Assembly (NCBI GenBank): GCA_050008715.1
Contig: JBEKMC010000022.1
Coordinates: forward strand, 1-34,562
DNA: 34,562 nucleotides
Source of the DNA: JAKACA01 sp050008715
GTDB taxonomy: Bacteria; Actinomycetota; Acidimicrobiia; Acidimicrobiales; Bog-793
Direction of reading: 5' to 3'
The notes below the pieces were generated by a model. That model was not told the origin of the DNA. It did not search any database and worked only from the letters and a program-made list of their open reading frames with translations. A program made the translations under genes and the position numbers. Below are positions 14,821-23,656 of this stretch, piece after piece (position 1 is the stretch's first letter; each line of letters begins with the position of its first letter).

Positions 14821-14892
14821 TCAGTCAGGCAGCTCTGGTCAGTCAGGCAGCTCTGGTCGGTCAAGCAGCTCGGGTCAGTCAGGCAACCCTGG
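14821..14892 (-). repeat. 18-bp tandem repeat carrying the stop codon of the hpnA-like gene
   Basis: There are four contiguous 18-bp units on the plus strand: two identical TCAGTCAGGCAGCTCTGG (14821-14838, 14839-14856), TCGGTCAAGCAGCTCGGG (14857-14874) and TCAGTCAGGCAACCCTGG (14875-14892). On the minus strand the last of these encodes the protein end PGLPD-stop. The next reads PELLDR with TGA changed to CGA, and the two beyond read PELPD-stop. The array thus duplicates the final five codons plus the stop into the 3' flank. Confidence 0.9.
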
Positions 14893-15993
14893 CGGACTGA
14901 CCACGTCTGAAGCTGGCCGCTTCCAGTGGATCCGAGCGAGCCGTCTCTCCGAGACGAAACCATTGTCCGCGAACCAACGGGCTGATCGCGTCAAGGCGTC
15001 ACGGGCCGGACGGGACCGGAAGCCCAGTTCGCTGCGAGCGCGTTCGTCGGAGAAGATCATCTGGGTCGTCGCCATCTTCGCTCCCTCGAGGGGCACTGAC
15101 GGCCGCCGGTGGGCGATCCGTCCCTCGATGAGCTCGGAGACGTGCGCTGCACCGAGGGCCACACCTCCGGGCACGCGGATGACGGGACGGGGAAGGCCTG
15201 TCTCGTCGGCGACGATCGCGAGAATCTGTTTGAACGAAAGGTTCTCGCCGCCGAGGATGTAGCTGCGGCCCTGTCGGCCCCGTTCCAACGCGGCCACGTG
15301 CCCGGCGGCGAGGTCCTCGACGTCAAGCACGTTCAGCGACGTGTCGACATAACCCGGGACCCGCCCGTTCAAGAAGTCGAGGATCGTCCTGCCCGTCGGC
15401 GTCGGTGCCCGATCGCGCGGGCCGACCGGCAGCGTCGGCTGCACGAGGACGACCGGCATTCCTTCGGCGCCGGCTCGTAGCACCTCGTGCTCGGCTACGT
15501 ACTTCGAGCGTTTGTAGGCGCCGAAGAGGTGCTCGATGCGAGGCCAGTCCCGCTCGTCAGCCGGCCGGCCGCTGCCGGTTCCGTCGAGGCCGATCGTTCC
15601 GACGGTGCTCGTGTAGACCAGTCGTTCACAGCCCGCCTCCCGAGCAGCGCTCAGTACGTTGACGGTGCCGCCGACATTCACGTCGTAGAACTCGTTGGGG
15701 TCCGGCGACCAGAACCGGTAGAGGGCGGCGATGTGGAAGACCACTCGCGCACCATCGATCAGCTTCCGGACACCGGTCTCGTCCCGGAGATCCACTTCCA
15801 CGCACTCGATGTCGAGACCGCTGATGTTCTCCTGATCGGCTCCCGGCTGAAGTGCCGCCACGACATGGGCTCCCCGTGCGAGAAGCTCCCTCGTGACGGC
15901 GGACCCGATGAAACCCGCCGCGCCCGTGACGACGATGCGGTCGCCCGCTTGCAACGAGAGGACGGAAGCACCCTTGCGGTCGGCGCCGGTCAC
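14875..15993 (-). CDS. hpnA: NAD-dependent epimerase/reductase, HpnA-like
   Basis: 372 residues from GTG 15993, 5 bp after the upstream aminotransferase stop. It is an extended SDR: 'IVVTGAAGFIGSAVTRELLARG' (NADP-binding loop), 'VVFHIAALYRFWSPDPNEFY', catalytic 'LVYTSTVGTIG' and YKRSK in 'LFGAYKRSKYVAEHE', then 'VLVQPTLPVGPRDRAPTPTG', 'GYVDTSLNVLDVEDLAAGHV' and 'SYILGGENLSFKQIL'. This string of motifs is that of the hopanoid-associated sugar epimerase HpnA. The adjacent class III aminotransferase is compatible with aminobacteriohopanetriol synthesis, but no squalene-hopene cyclase or other hpn gene is in the window. A dihydroflavonol-4-reductase-like enzyme of another pathway is the alternative. 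Confidence 0.8.
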   Translation of the reverse strand: MTGADRKGASVLSLQAGDRIVVTGAAGFIGSAVTRELLARGAHVVAALQPGADQENISGLDIECVEVDLRDETGVRKLIDGARVVFHIAALYRFWSPDPNEFYDVNVGGTVNVLSAAREAGCERLVYTSTVGTIGLDGTGSGRPADERDWPRIEHLFGAYKRSKYVAEHEVLRAGAEGMPVVLVQPTLPVGPRDRAPTPTGRTILDFLNGRVPGYVDTSLNVLDVEDLAAGHVAALERGRQGRSYILGGENLSFKQILAIVADETGLPRPVIRVPGGVALGAAHVSELIEGRIAHRRPSVPLEGAKMATTQMIFSDERARSELGFRSRPARDALTRSARWFADNGFVSERRLARIHWKRPASDVVSPPGLPD

Positions 15994-15998
15994 GTGGC

Positions 15999-17387
15999 TC
16001 AGACCCGCTCGCGCTGAAGGGCGCTCTTCGCGAGGGTCTTCCCGAACTCGAACAACAGCGACGAGTTGTGATGGGCATCCCCGAGCACGTCGTCGAGGGC
16101 GGCCGCGAAGTAATCGACCTCCTCTTGGCCGCAGATGAGTGGCGGCAGGAGTTTGATGATGTTGACGTTGTCCGCCGCCACCTGCGTGAGGATGCGATGG
16201 CGCTGGAAGAGCGGTCCGACGATGAGCTGGGAGAAGAGGCCTTTGCGGGCTGTCTCGAGCATCTTCCAACGTGACTTCAGTCGCAGTGACGAGGGCTCGC
16301 CGAACTCCAAGCCGATCATGAGACCCTTCCCGCGCACTTCGGTGAACAGCTCGTAGCGTTCGACGAGGGGTTCGAGCGCCCGGATGAAGGCCTCGCCCGT
16401 CGTGCTTGCACGCTCGACGATGCCCTCGTCGTCGAGCGTCTGCAACGTCGCCAACCCGGCGACCATGGCCAGCTGGTTGCGGCCGAACGTGGTGGAATGC
16501 ACGACCGCCCGCTCCATCTTCGAGTACACGCGGTCGAAGACGTCCGCCGAGCACAGCGTCGCGCCCACGGGCACATAGCCACCGGACAACGCCTTTGACA
16601 CGGTCACCATGTCCGGCTCGAGGCCGTAGTGCTCGTATGCCCAGAGCTTGCCCGTGCGCCCGAGGCCGGTCTGCACCTCGTCGGCGACGAAGAGCGTGCC
16701 GTAGCGCCGGCAGAGCTCCTGGACCCCGGACCAGTAGGCGTCGTCGGCCATGTAGACGCCCTTGCCCTGGATGAGCTCGACGACGAAGGCGGCGACGTCA
16801 CCACGACGCAGCTCCCGCTCGAGCAGCTGCAGGTCGCCGAAGGCCACGGCGTCGCAGCCGGGGAGCAACGGCCCGAACCCGGAGCGGAACTCCGCTCCTC
16901 CGTTCAGCGAGAGCGCACCGTTCGTGAGCCCGTGGAAGGAGTGATCTGCGTGGAGGATTCGGGGTCGTTTCGTGGCGTACTTCGAGAACTTGATGGCGCA
17001 TTCGATCGCCTCGGCACCCGAGTTCGAGAAGAAGCACCGTTGCAGTCCCGCGTGCACCCTCCCGACGAGTGCCTCTGCCAGCAGGCCGGGCAGGAGCGCA
17101 CAGTCCAGCTGTACGAGGTTCGGCAGGTCGAGCTCGAGGGCGTCCGACAATGCCTTCTTGATTGCGGGATGGGAGCGACCGAGCGCGAACACGCCGAAGC
17201 CGGAAAGGAAGTCGAGGTAACGATCGCCCGACCGGTCGTAGAGGTAGCAGCCCTCCCCGCGCTCGTAGAAACGGTCCATCCCGACCGTCTTCAGCACTTT
17301 TGCAAGTTGCGGGTTCAGGTATTCCGAGTGGAGGCGAAAGTTCTCCCCACGGCGGGCGTCCATCACCTCTCGAAGTTCGAAGCTCAT
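15999..17387 (-). CDS. Class III (PLP) aminotransferase, possibly HpnO-like
   Basis: 462 residues from ATG 17387, with GGAGG at 17392-17396. It is a fold-type I aminotransferase: 'SNSGAEAIECAIKFSKYAT' binds PLP phosphate, D236 in 'TLFVADEVQTGLGRTG' pairs with the pyridine nitrogen, and K265 in 'VTVSKALSGGYVPVGA' forms the Schiff base. Substrates of this class are omega-amino groups (ornithine, lysine, GABA, diamines). The coupling to an HpnA-like reductase 5 bp downstream suggests an HpnO-type role (amination of a hopanoid side chain), which is inference. It is transcribed away from lysine 6-aminotransferase across a 72-bp gap, so lysine or diamine metabolism is the competing idea. Confidence 0.85.
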   Translation of the reverse strand: MSFELREVMDARRGENFRLHSEYLNPQLAKVLKTVGMDRFYERGEGCYLYDRSGDRYLDFLSGFGVFALGRSHPAIKKALSDALELDLPNLVQLDCALLPGLLAEALVGRVHAGLQRCFFSNSGAEAIECAIKFSKYATKRPRILHADHSFHGLTNGALSLNGGAEFRSGFGPLLPGCDAVAFGDLQLLERELRRGDVAAFVVELIQGKGVYMADDAYWSGVQELCRRYGTLFVADEVQTGLGRTGKLWAYEHYGLEPDMVTVSKALSGGYVPVGATLCSADVFDRVYSKMERAVVHSTTFGRNQLAMVAGLATLQTLDDEGIVERASTTGEAFIRALEPLVERYELFTEVRGKGLMIGLEFGEPSSLRLKSRWKMLETARKGLFSQLIVGPLFQRHRILTQVAADNVNIIKLLPPLICGQEEVDYFAAALDDVLGDAHHNSSLLFEFGKTLAKSALQRERV

Positions 17388-17459
17388 CTGGCCTCCGGGT
17401 CCATGCTGTCGCGAGCGTATCGGCCAGGGCCAATCGGTCCTCAACGGTAGGCTGAGGCA

Positions 17460-18869
17460 ATGTCAGCTACCCTCCGACAAAGTGGTCGCGGGGGCCTGGA
17501 CGACAGCGCCAAGTCATTTCCTGGTGCTACCCACGGCGGGCACGTCGCCCCCGAGAACGTCCATGAGGTCCTCAGTCGCCACCTCCTCCTCGACGGCTAC
17601 CCGATGGTCCTCGACACGAGCAAGAGTCACGGCTCGTGGATCGTCGATGCCCGCGACGGCACCGAGTACCTCGACTTCTACACGTTCTTCGCGTCGTCGC
17701 CGCTCGGGCTGAACGCCGCCGGCCTCGCCGACGACCCGGACTTCATGCACAAGCTCGCCGAGGTGGCGGCGAACAAGCCCGCCAACTCGGACTTCCAGAC
17801 CACGTCTCTCGCCGAGTTCGTCGAGACGTTCACGCGAGTGCTCGGTGACCCTGCTCTTCCTCACCTCTTCTTCATCGAAGGAGGAGCCCTCGCCGTCGAG
17901 AACGCCATCAAGGTGGCCTTCGACTGGAAGTCGCGGCGCAACGAGGCGGCGGGACGCTCGCTCGCGCTCGGTTCCAAGGTGCTGCACCTGAAGTACGCCT
18001 TTCACGGTCGCAGTGGATACACGATGTCGCTCACGAACACCGATCCCGTGAAGGTCGACCGGTACCCGAAATTCGACTGGCCCCGCATCTCGTCCCCGGC
18101 GATCGCCTTCCCCCTTGGGGAGAACCTCGCCGAGGTGGAACGCCTGGAAGAAGTCGCCCTCGGCGAAGCCGTCGCCGCCTTCGAGGCGAATCCCCATGAC
18201 GTCGCTTGCTTCGTGGCCGAGCCCATCCAGGCCGAGGGTGGCGACCGTCACCTCCGGGCAGAGTTCCTGCAGGCGATGCAAGCCCTGTGCCACCGCTACG
18301 AAGCCCTCTTCGTACTCGACGAGGTGCAGACCGGCTGCGGTGTGACCGGGACGCCTTGGTGCTACCAGCAACTCGGCCTCGAACCGGATGTGGTCGCCTT
18401 CGCCAAGAAGGTGCAAGTCGGCGGGATCATGGCGGGCAGACGTGTCGACGAAGAGCCGCGCAACGTCTTCGAGGTCCCGAGCCGGATCAACTCCACCTGG
18501 AGTGGCAACCTCACCGACATGGTGCGCTCGACGCGGCTGCTGGAACTGATCGAGTCCACTGGCGCCATGGCACACGCCGCAGACGTCGGTGCTCATCTGT
18601 TGCAGCGCCTGCGCGCCCTCTCGGACGAGATGCCGTCCATCGTGTCGAACGCCCGCGGTCGTGGCTTGCTCGCAGCCGTCGACCTGCCGTCCGCCGCGAC
18701 GCGCAACGACGTCCTCACGGCGCTGCGGACGAGCGAACATGTGATCGCGCTGGCGTGTGGCGAGCGGACGTTGCGAGTCAGGCCGGCGCTGTCGATCACC
18801 ACCGAGGAGATCGACCTCGGGTGTGACGCCCTCGGCCGCGTCCTTCGCCAAGTGGAGGCACGAGCATGA
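17460..18869 (+). CDS. lat: L-lysine 6-aminotransferase
   Basis: 469 residues from ATG 17460. It matches the actinobacterial LAT type: 'PENVHEVLSRHLLLDGYPMV', 'SHGSWIVDARDGTEYLDFYT', 'FFIEGGALAVENAIKVAFDW', 'VACFVAEPIQAEGGDRHL', D287 in 'FVLDEVQTGCGVTG' and the PLP Lys in 'FAKKVQVGGIMAG' (K316/K317). It transfers the epsilon-amino group of lysine to 2-oxoglutarate, giving alpha-aminoadipate semialdehyde/piperideine-6-carboxylate. The stop overlaps the aldehyde dehydrogenase start (ATGA), a two-step lysine-to-alpha-aminoadipate pathway. In mycobacteria lat is induced in stationary phase; nothing in the sequence shows regulation here. Confidence 0.9.
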   Translation: MSATLRQSGRGGLDDSAKSFPGATHGGHVAPENVHEVLSRHLLLDGYPMVLDTSKSHGSWIVDARDGTEYLDFYTFFASSPLGLNAAGLADDPDFMHKLAEVAANKPANSDFQTTSLAEFVETFTRVLGDPALPHLFFIEGGALAVENAIKVAFDWKSRRNEAAGRSLALGSKVLHLKYAFHGRSGYTMSLTNTDPVKVDRYPKFDWPRISSPAIAFPLGENLAEVERLEEVALGEAVAAFEANPHDVACFVAEPIQAEGGDRHLRAEFLQAMQALCHRYEALFVLDEVQTGCGVTGTPWCYQQLGLEPDVVAFAKKVQVGGIMAGRRVDEEPRNVFEVPSRINSTWSGNLTDMVRSTRLLELIESTGAMAHAADVGAHLLQRLRALSDEMPSIVSNARGRGLLAAVDLPSAATRNDVLTALRTSEHVIALACGERTLRVRPALSITTEEIDLGCDALGRVLRQVEARA

Positions 18870-20425
18870 CGAGGCACTGCTCTTCCGTCATCTCCGGCAA
18901 GACCACCGAAGACGACCGGGGCGGCCATCTCTTGTCGACGAACCCGGCGCGACGGCGCGACGTCGTCGCCGACGTCGCTCTCGGCAACGCCTCCACGTTC
19001 CTCGAGGCCGCCCGCGCCGCCAAAGCTGCGCAGGCCTCGTGGGCGGCCGTGCCGGCGCCGGTTCGTGGCCGCGTCATCGCCGAGATCGGACGCCTGGTGG
19101 AAGCGAACGCCGGTTCCCTCGCTCGCCTTGTCACCCGTGAGGTCGGCAAGCCCTATGCCGAGGCACTCGGCGAAGTGCAAGAGATCGTGGACACCTGCGA
19201 CTTCTTCCTCGGCGAGGGCCGTCGCCTCTACGGAGAGACCGTGCCCTCCGAGATGCACGACAAGGCGCTGTTCACGTTTCGCATGCCCGTCGGCGCCATC
19301 TCGGTCATCACCGCCGGCAACTTCCCGGTCGCCGTGCCGTCCTGGTACCTCGTTCCCGCCCTGCTCTGCGGCAACACGGTCGTCTGGAAGCCGGCCGAGT
19401 ACTCGGCCGCCGTCGCCACTGCCTTGTACGAGTTGTTCGCGGCAGGGGGACTCCCTGACGGCACGCTCAACCTCGTGCTCGCTGACGGAGCTGGCACCTT
19501 TGCCGGCCTCGAAGCCGGCTTGGCCGAAGGCGTCGTCGACAAGGTCGGGTTCACCGGATCGTCAGCGGTCGGGTCTCGTATCGGCGAGCTGACCGGGCGT
19601 TATGTGCAGTCAGCCTGCCTCGAGCTTGGCGGCAAGAACCCGATGGTGATCATGGCGGACGCCAACGTCGAGCTCGCCGTCGACGGGGCGCTCTTCTCCG
19701 GCTTCGGCACTGCCGGGCAACGCTGCACGTCTCTCGGCACCGCCATCGTCCACGAGTCGCTGCACGACGAGTTCCTCGACCGGCTCGTCGGCCGGCTTGC
19801 AACGGCACCCATCGGCGACCCGAACGAGGCGGTGCTGTACGGCCCGATGCTCGACGAGCGCTTCGCCGAGCGGTTCGACGAGTACATCCGCGACCTCATC
19901 GAGCCGCACCATCGGGTGCTCGGGAGCAGTGCCACGGGAAGGATCACCTCCGCCAACCCTCGCAAGGGCTTCGTGGGTGACCCGGACGAGGGTGTGTTCT
20001 GCCACCCGAGCATCGTCGACGGGGTCCGCATCGAGGACGAGATCGTGCGCACGGAGACGTTCGGCCCCATGATCGGCGTTGCCTCGTTCTCGGACTTCGA
20101 CGAGGCGATGGCGCTCGCCAACCGCTCCGGTTTCGGTCTCTCGTCTGCCATCTACACCGAATCACCGTCGGCGGTGTTCGCGTTCCGCCAGCGGATCAGC
20201 GCGGGAATGGTCAGCGTGAACAACTCGACGTCGGGCGCCGAGGCGCACTTGCCTTTCGGTGGTAACGGGCGCTCGGGCAACGGGAGCAGACAGAGCGGCA
20301 AGTGGGTGCTCGACCAGATGACACGTTGGCAGTCGATGAACTGGGACTACTCCGGCCACCTGCAAAAGGCGCAGATGGACACCGACGTGGTGCGCGCTGA
20401 TCGGGGCTACCGGCTCGAGGACTGA
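18866..20425 (+). CDS. Aldehyde dehydrogenase, probable alpha-aminoadipate semialdehyde dehydrogenase
   Basis: 519 residues, start coupled to lat. Typical ALDH residues: N152 ('ITAGNFPVAVPSW'), K175 ('VWKPAEYS'), the 'VGFTGSSAVGSRI' NAD loop, general base E253 ('CLELGGKNPMVI') and catalytic C287 ('GTAGQRCTSLGTAI'). The length is normal. Coupling to lat indicates oxidation of the lysine-derived semialdehyde to alpha-aminoadipate, NAD(P)-dependent. The TGA stop (20423-20425) abuts the TGA of the convergent ThDP gene (TGATCA) with no spacer, so transcripts must run into the opposing gene. Confidence 0.88.
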   Translation: MTRHCSSVISGKTTEDDRGGHLLSTNPARRRDVVADVALGNASTFLEAARAAKAAQASWAAVPAPVRGRVIAEIGRLVEANAGSLARLVTREVGKPYAEALGEVQEIVDTCDFFLGEGRRLYGETVPSEMHDKALFTFRMPVGAISVITAGNFPVAVPSWYLVPALLCGNTVVWKPAEYSAAVATALYELFAAGGLPDGTLNLVLADGAGTFAGLEAGLAEGVVDKVGFTGSSAVGSRIGELTGRYVQSACLELGGKNPMVIMADANVELAVDGALFSGFGTAGQRCTSLGTAIVHESLHDEFLDRLVGRLATAPIGDPNEAVLYGPMLDERFAERFDEYIRDLIEPHHRVLGSSATGRITSANPRKGFVGDPDEGVFCHPSIVDGVRIEDEIVRTETFGPMIGVASFSDFDEAMALANRSGFGLSSAIYTESPSAVFAFRQRISAGMVSVNNSTSGAEAHLPFGGNGRSGNGSRQSGKWVLDQMTRWQSMNWDYSGHLQKAQMDTDVVRADRGYRLED

Positions 20426-22204
20426 TCAACCACGGTCCGTGGGCTGCGTCCCGGTGGGAGGGCGCGACGTCCCGGTGTAGGGGCGTGTCATCGGCCCGAT
20501 GGCGTCGAGGTCGACCTCGACGAGGTACGGCTTGTTGGCAGCCAGGCCGTCGCGAACCGCTGTACCGAAGGCCGCCGTCGTCGTCACCCGCGTGGCTTCC
20601 ACGCCGAGAGCGCCGGCCAGTGCCACGAAATCGGGCGCTCCGAGCTCGACCCCGATACGACCGTCGCCTTCGCCGAACTGCTTGTCCTGAATGTTGCGAA
20701 GGATCCCGTAGCCCCCGTCGCAGAACACGAGCACGATGGCGTTGAGCCCTTCGCGGGCCAAGGTGGCGAGCTCGGTAGCTGCCAACATCACGCCGCCATC
20801 GCCCACCATGAGCACGACCTGACCGCTCGGGCCGGCGCCACGAGGACGCGCCGACGCCGCAGCCGCCCCCAACGCGTGAGCAAGCCCGAGGCCGATGGCG
20901 AATCCGTTGGGCATGATCGCCCGGCGAGATCCGGTCACCGGAAGCAGGCGGTTGCCCCAGGTGTAGGCCGGGATCGTGCTGTCCTTGACCACGACCGTGT
21001 CCGGCCCGATGGCTGCGGCCAGCTCGTCGAGAAGACCGGCCTGGGGGCCGATCACGTGACGGAGTCTCGACCGAGCAGCCGCTGCGACCTTCGTCACCCC
21101 GTCGCTCCACTCCGTCACTGCGCCGGCCGCCGGGCCACTGGAGCCCGGGCCACTGGAGCCCGGGCCACTGGAGCCCGGGCCACTGGAGCCCGGCCCGGCC
21201 GGCAGTGACGCCAGGATTGCCTGGAGGACGGTCTTGGCATCACCGGAGACGGCGACCGTCGCTTCGTAGTTCCGCCTGGGACCTTCGGGTGCGACGTCGA
21301 TCTGAAGGATTCGAGACGGGAGCTCCATGCTCCAGTTCTCCGTGTTCGGGCCCTGGTAGCGCGTACCGACGGCGATGAGGAGGTCGGACTGGCGACACAG
21401 CTCGCGCACGTCGGCATCCCAGGAGAGGTTGCCGATGCAAAGGGGATCGTCCTCGCTGAGCACCCCGCGTCCATTCGGGCTCGTGAGCAGCCCGGCACCG
21501 AGTCGATGCACCAGCTCGGCGACCTCTCGCTCGGCGCCCGAGGAGACTGCGCCCCCGCCGGCCCACACGAGCGGCTTCCGGCTCGCGATGACGAGGGCGA
21601 CGGCCGCATCGACGTCGGCAGGGCGCGGCACAGCCGGGACGACGGGCTCGAGCAGCTGGGCGATCTCTTCAGGGCTCGTCGCCTGCGTCTCGGCGTACTG
21701 CAGATCGATGGGTAGCTCGACGCTGACCGGGCCGCGCGGTGCGGAGAGAGCCTGGGAGATGGCAGTGGCGACCACGACAGCGATGTCCTCGGCCGACTCG
21801 GCCCTGCCGACCGCCTTGGACAGTGCCGCCAGCATGGCGGGCTGATCAGGAACTTCGTGTATGAAACCGCGACCAGCATCCAGATACCGCGTCTCCACCT
21901 GCCCGGTCAGGTGAAGGACAGGGGAACCGGAGACGAACGCCTCCAGCAAACCACCCATGGCGTTGGCAGCGCCCGGGCCTGTCGAGGTGATGAAGACACC
22001 CAAGCGGCCTGTGACCCGGGCGTATCCGTCTGCGGCTCCGGCAGCTGCCTGTTCGTGACGGACAGTGATCGCCCGGATCCTGCCCCTTCGCCTGATGGAG
22101 TCGTAGATGGGCAGGTTGTGCACGCTCGGGATCCCGAAGACAACCGTGACCCCGGCCTGCTCGAGTACGTCACTGACTGCATCACCGCCGGTGTGCTGTT
22201 CCAT
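20426..22204 (-). CDS. ThDP-dependent enzyme (acetolactate synthase/benzoylformate decarboxylase-like)
   Basis: 592 residues from ATG 22204. Three domains: an N-terminal PYR domain with the activating Glu E51 in 'AITVRHEQAAAGAADGYARV', a central domain ('KPLVWAGGGAVSSGAEREVA') and a C-terminal PP domain with the metal/ThDP motif starting at GDGG 468-471 ('VVLMVGDGGVMLAATELATL', then 'VFCDGGYG' where NNxxYG is usual). It is a catabolic-type 2-oxoacid decarboxylase or synthase of unknown substrate; no small ALS subunit is nearby. A GPGSS pentapeptide repeat (residues 337-357) sits in the linker before the PP domain. It converges on the lysine-degradation pair without spacer; functional linkage to lysine is not shown. 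Confidence 0.82.
   Translation of the reverse strand: MEQHTGGDAVSDVLEQAGVTVVFGIPSVHNLPIYDSIRRRGRIRAITVRHEQAAAGAADGYARVTGRLGVFITSTGPGAANAMGGLLEAFVSGSPVLHLTGQVETRYLDAGRGFIHEVPDQPAMLAALSKAVGRAESAEDIAVVVATAISQALSAPRGPVSVELPIDLQYAETQATSPEEIAQLLEPVVPAVPRPADVDAAVALVIASRKPLVWAGGGAVSSGAEREVAELVHRLGAGLLTSPNGRGVLSEDDPLCIGNLSWDADVRELCRQSDLLIAVGTRYQGPNTENWSMELPSRILQIDVAPEGPRRNYEATVAVSGDAKTVLQAILASLPAGPGSSGPGSSGPGSSGPGSSGPAAGAVTEWSDGVTKVAAAARSRLRHVIGPQAGLLDELAAAIGPDTVVVKDSTIPAYTWGNRLLPVTGSRRAIMPNGFAIGLGLAHALGAAAASARPRGAGPSGQVVLMVGDGGVMLAATELATLAREGLNAIVLVFCDGGYGILRNIQDKQFGEGDGRIGVELGAPDFVALAGALGVEATRVTTTAAFGTAVRDGLAANKPYLVEVDLDAIGPMTRPYTGTSRPPTGTQPTDRG
21135..21194 (-). repeat. 15-bp tandem repeat encoding GPGSS in the ThDP enzyme linker
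   Basis: There are four contiguous units of CCACTGGAGCCCGGG (plus strand), the last ending in GGC. They give four GPGSS-type pentapeptides between the central and C-terminal domains, where family members have a short linker. Near-identity of units implies recent expansion by slippage. Confidence 0.92.
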
Positions 22205-22299
22205 CTGGCGTGGCCCTCCTCGTTCAGGCCCACCGTAGCCAGGGCACCGCACGGCGAGCATCCACGGCATTGACACACCCTCGCCGTAACGTTCCGGGC

Positions 22300-23655
22300 G
22301 TGGCACCATCTCAGGACCTCGCTGCTGATTACTGCTTTGTTCATGCTGCTGACCTCCACCTCGACACGCCCTTCAGTGGAGTGGGCGAGACGGCGCCGGT
22401 CGTGGCGGCCGCCTTGCGTGAGGCCTCCCTCGATGCGTTCGACAACCTCGTTGACCTTTGCCTGGACCGCCACGCCGCCTTCCTCGTGATCGCCGGCGAC
22501 ATCTACGACGGAGCCGATCGCGGGATTCGTGCTCAGCTCCGCTTCCGCGACGGCCTCGGCCGCTTGTCGGATGCCGGAATCGCCACGTTCGTCGTGCACG
22601 GCAACCACGACCCCGTCGAATCAGGGTGGTCAGCTGTGTCCGCCTGGCCCCCTCTCGTCACGATCTTCGGGAGCGACACCGTCGAAGCGGTTCCGGTTCA
22701 TCGTGACGGGAAGCTGCTCGCGGTCGTTCAGGGCATCTCCTACGGGCGCACGGACGTAAGCGAGAACCTCGCGTTGCGTTTCGCGCCGGCTGCGGGGCCT
22801 GGCATTCACGTCGGTGTCCTCCATTGCAACGTGGCGGGGTCGACCGGCGGTCACGAGGACTACAGCCCGTGCTCGCTCCAAGACCTCCGGCGCGCCGGCC
22901 TCGACTATTGGGCACTCGGTCACATCCACGCTCGGAGCGTGCTCAGCGGACGCCCTTACGGGGAGGAGCCCTGGGTCGTATACCCCGGGAACTTGCAGGC
23001 GCGAAGCCCGAAGGCGAGCGAGCAGGGGGCAAAGGGCGCCTGTGTCGTCGCCGTGTGCGGCGGGCGCGTCGGATCGCTCGAGTTCGTCGCCTGTGACCGC
23101 ATCCGCTACGCCACGATCGATGTCGACCTTGCACCCTTCATATCGCTCGACGTGCTGCGGGACGCCCTCACCAGCGCCGGCCGGGCCGAGATCGCCCGAG
23201 CCGGCGGGCGCTCGGTCATCTTGCGAGCGCACCTGAGCGGACGTAGCGAGCTCCATGGTCCGTTGCGCGCCCCGCGGACCCTGGCGGAGCTGCTCGCCTC
23301 GCTTCGGGACGACTTCACTCCCAGCGACCCCTGGGCCTGGTGGGATCGCCTCGAGGACGCCAGCGCGCCGCCAATCGATCTCGACGACTTGAGAGGCGGC
23401 TCGGATTTCGCCGCCGACCTGATCGCCATTGCCGAAGAAATGGCCGCCGCGTGCACGGAGCCGGCCATCGTGCCGGGGCTCGAGCCCAGCCTTCCCAGCG
23501 ACTTCCTCGATGACATCACCTCCACATTGCCGAAGTCGCTCCGAGCGCGGGCAATGGCGTCGGAGCTGTCAGCCGGTGAGCTGCTGGCGGCTGGCCTCAT
23601 GGCGGCGCTCGACGAGCTCGGTGCGGGCGAGACGCTGAACCAGGCGGTGAGCTGA
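22300..23655 (+). CDS. SbcD/YhaO-like metallophosphoesterase (DNA repair exonuclease)
   Basis: 451 residues from GTG 22300. The calcineurin-like phosphodiesterase core has the metal motifs DLHLD ('VHAADLHLDTPF'), GDIYDGAD, GNHD ('VVHGNHDPVES'), 'VGVLHCNVAG' and GHIH ('WALGHIHARS'), then 'VVYPGNLQARS'. About 200 C-terminal residues form the capping and helical region. This is the Mre11/SbcD architecture in its YhaO form. The partner ATPase starts 1 bp after the stop (TGA-G-ATG). Together they would form a nuclease-ATPase acting on DNA ends or hairpins. Confidence 0.87.
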   Translation: MAPSQDLAADYCFVHAADLHLDTPFSGVGETAPVVAAALREASLDAFDNLVDLCLDRHAAFLVIAGDIYDGADRGIRAQLRFRDGLGRLSDAGIATFVVHGNHDPVESGWSAVSAWPPLVTIFGSDTVEAVPVHRDGKLLAVVQGISYGRTDVSENLALRFAPAAGPGIHVGVLHCNVAGSTGGHEDYSPCSLQDLRRAGLDYWALGHIHARSVLSGRPYGEEPWVVYPGNLQARSPKASEQGAKGACVVAVCGGRVGSLEFVACDRIRYATIDVDLAPFISLDVLRDALTSAGRAEIARAGGRSVILRAHLSGRSELHGPLRAPRTLAELLASLRDDFTPSDPWAWWDRLEDASAPPIDLDDLRGGSDFAADLIAIAEEMAAACTEPAIVPGLEPSLPSDFLDDITSTLPKSLRARAMASELSAGELLAAGLMAALDELGAGETLNQAVS

Positions 23656-23656
23656 G

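Noticed and set aside
17514..18851. Long open frame antisense to lat
   Set aside because: It is a high-GC shadow frame with no family motifs, while the plus strand encodes an intact enzyme. The same applies to 455-1441 minus, 31043-31945 plus and 33015-34388 plus.
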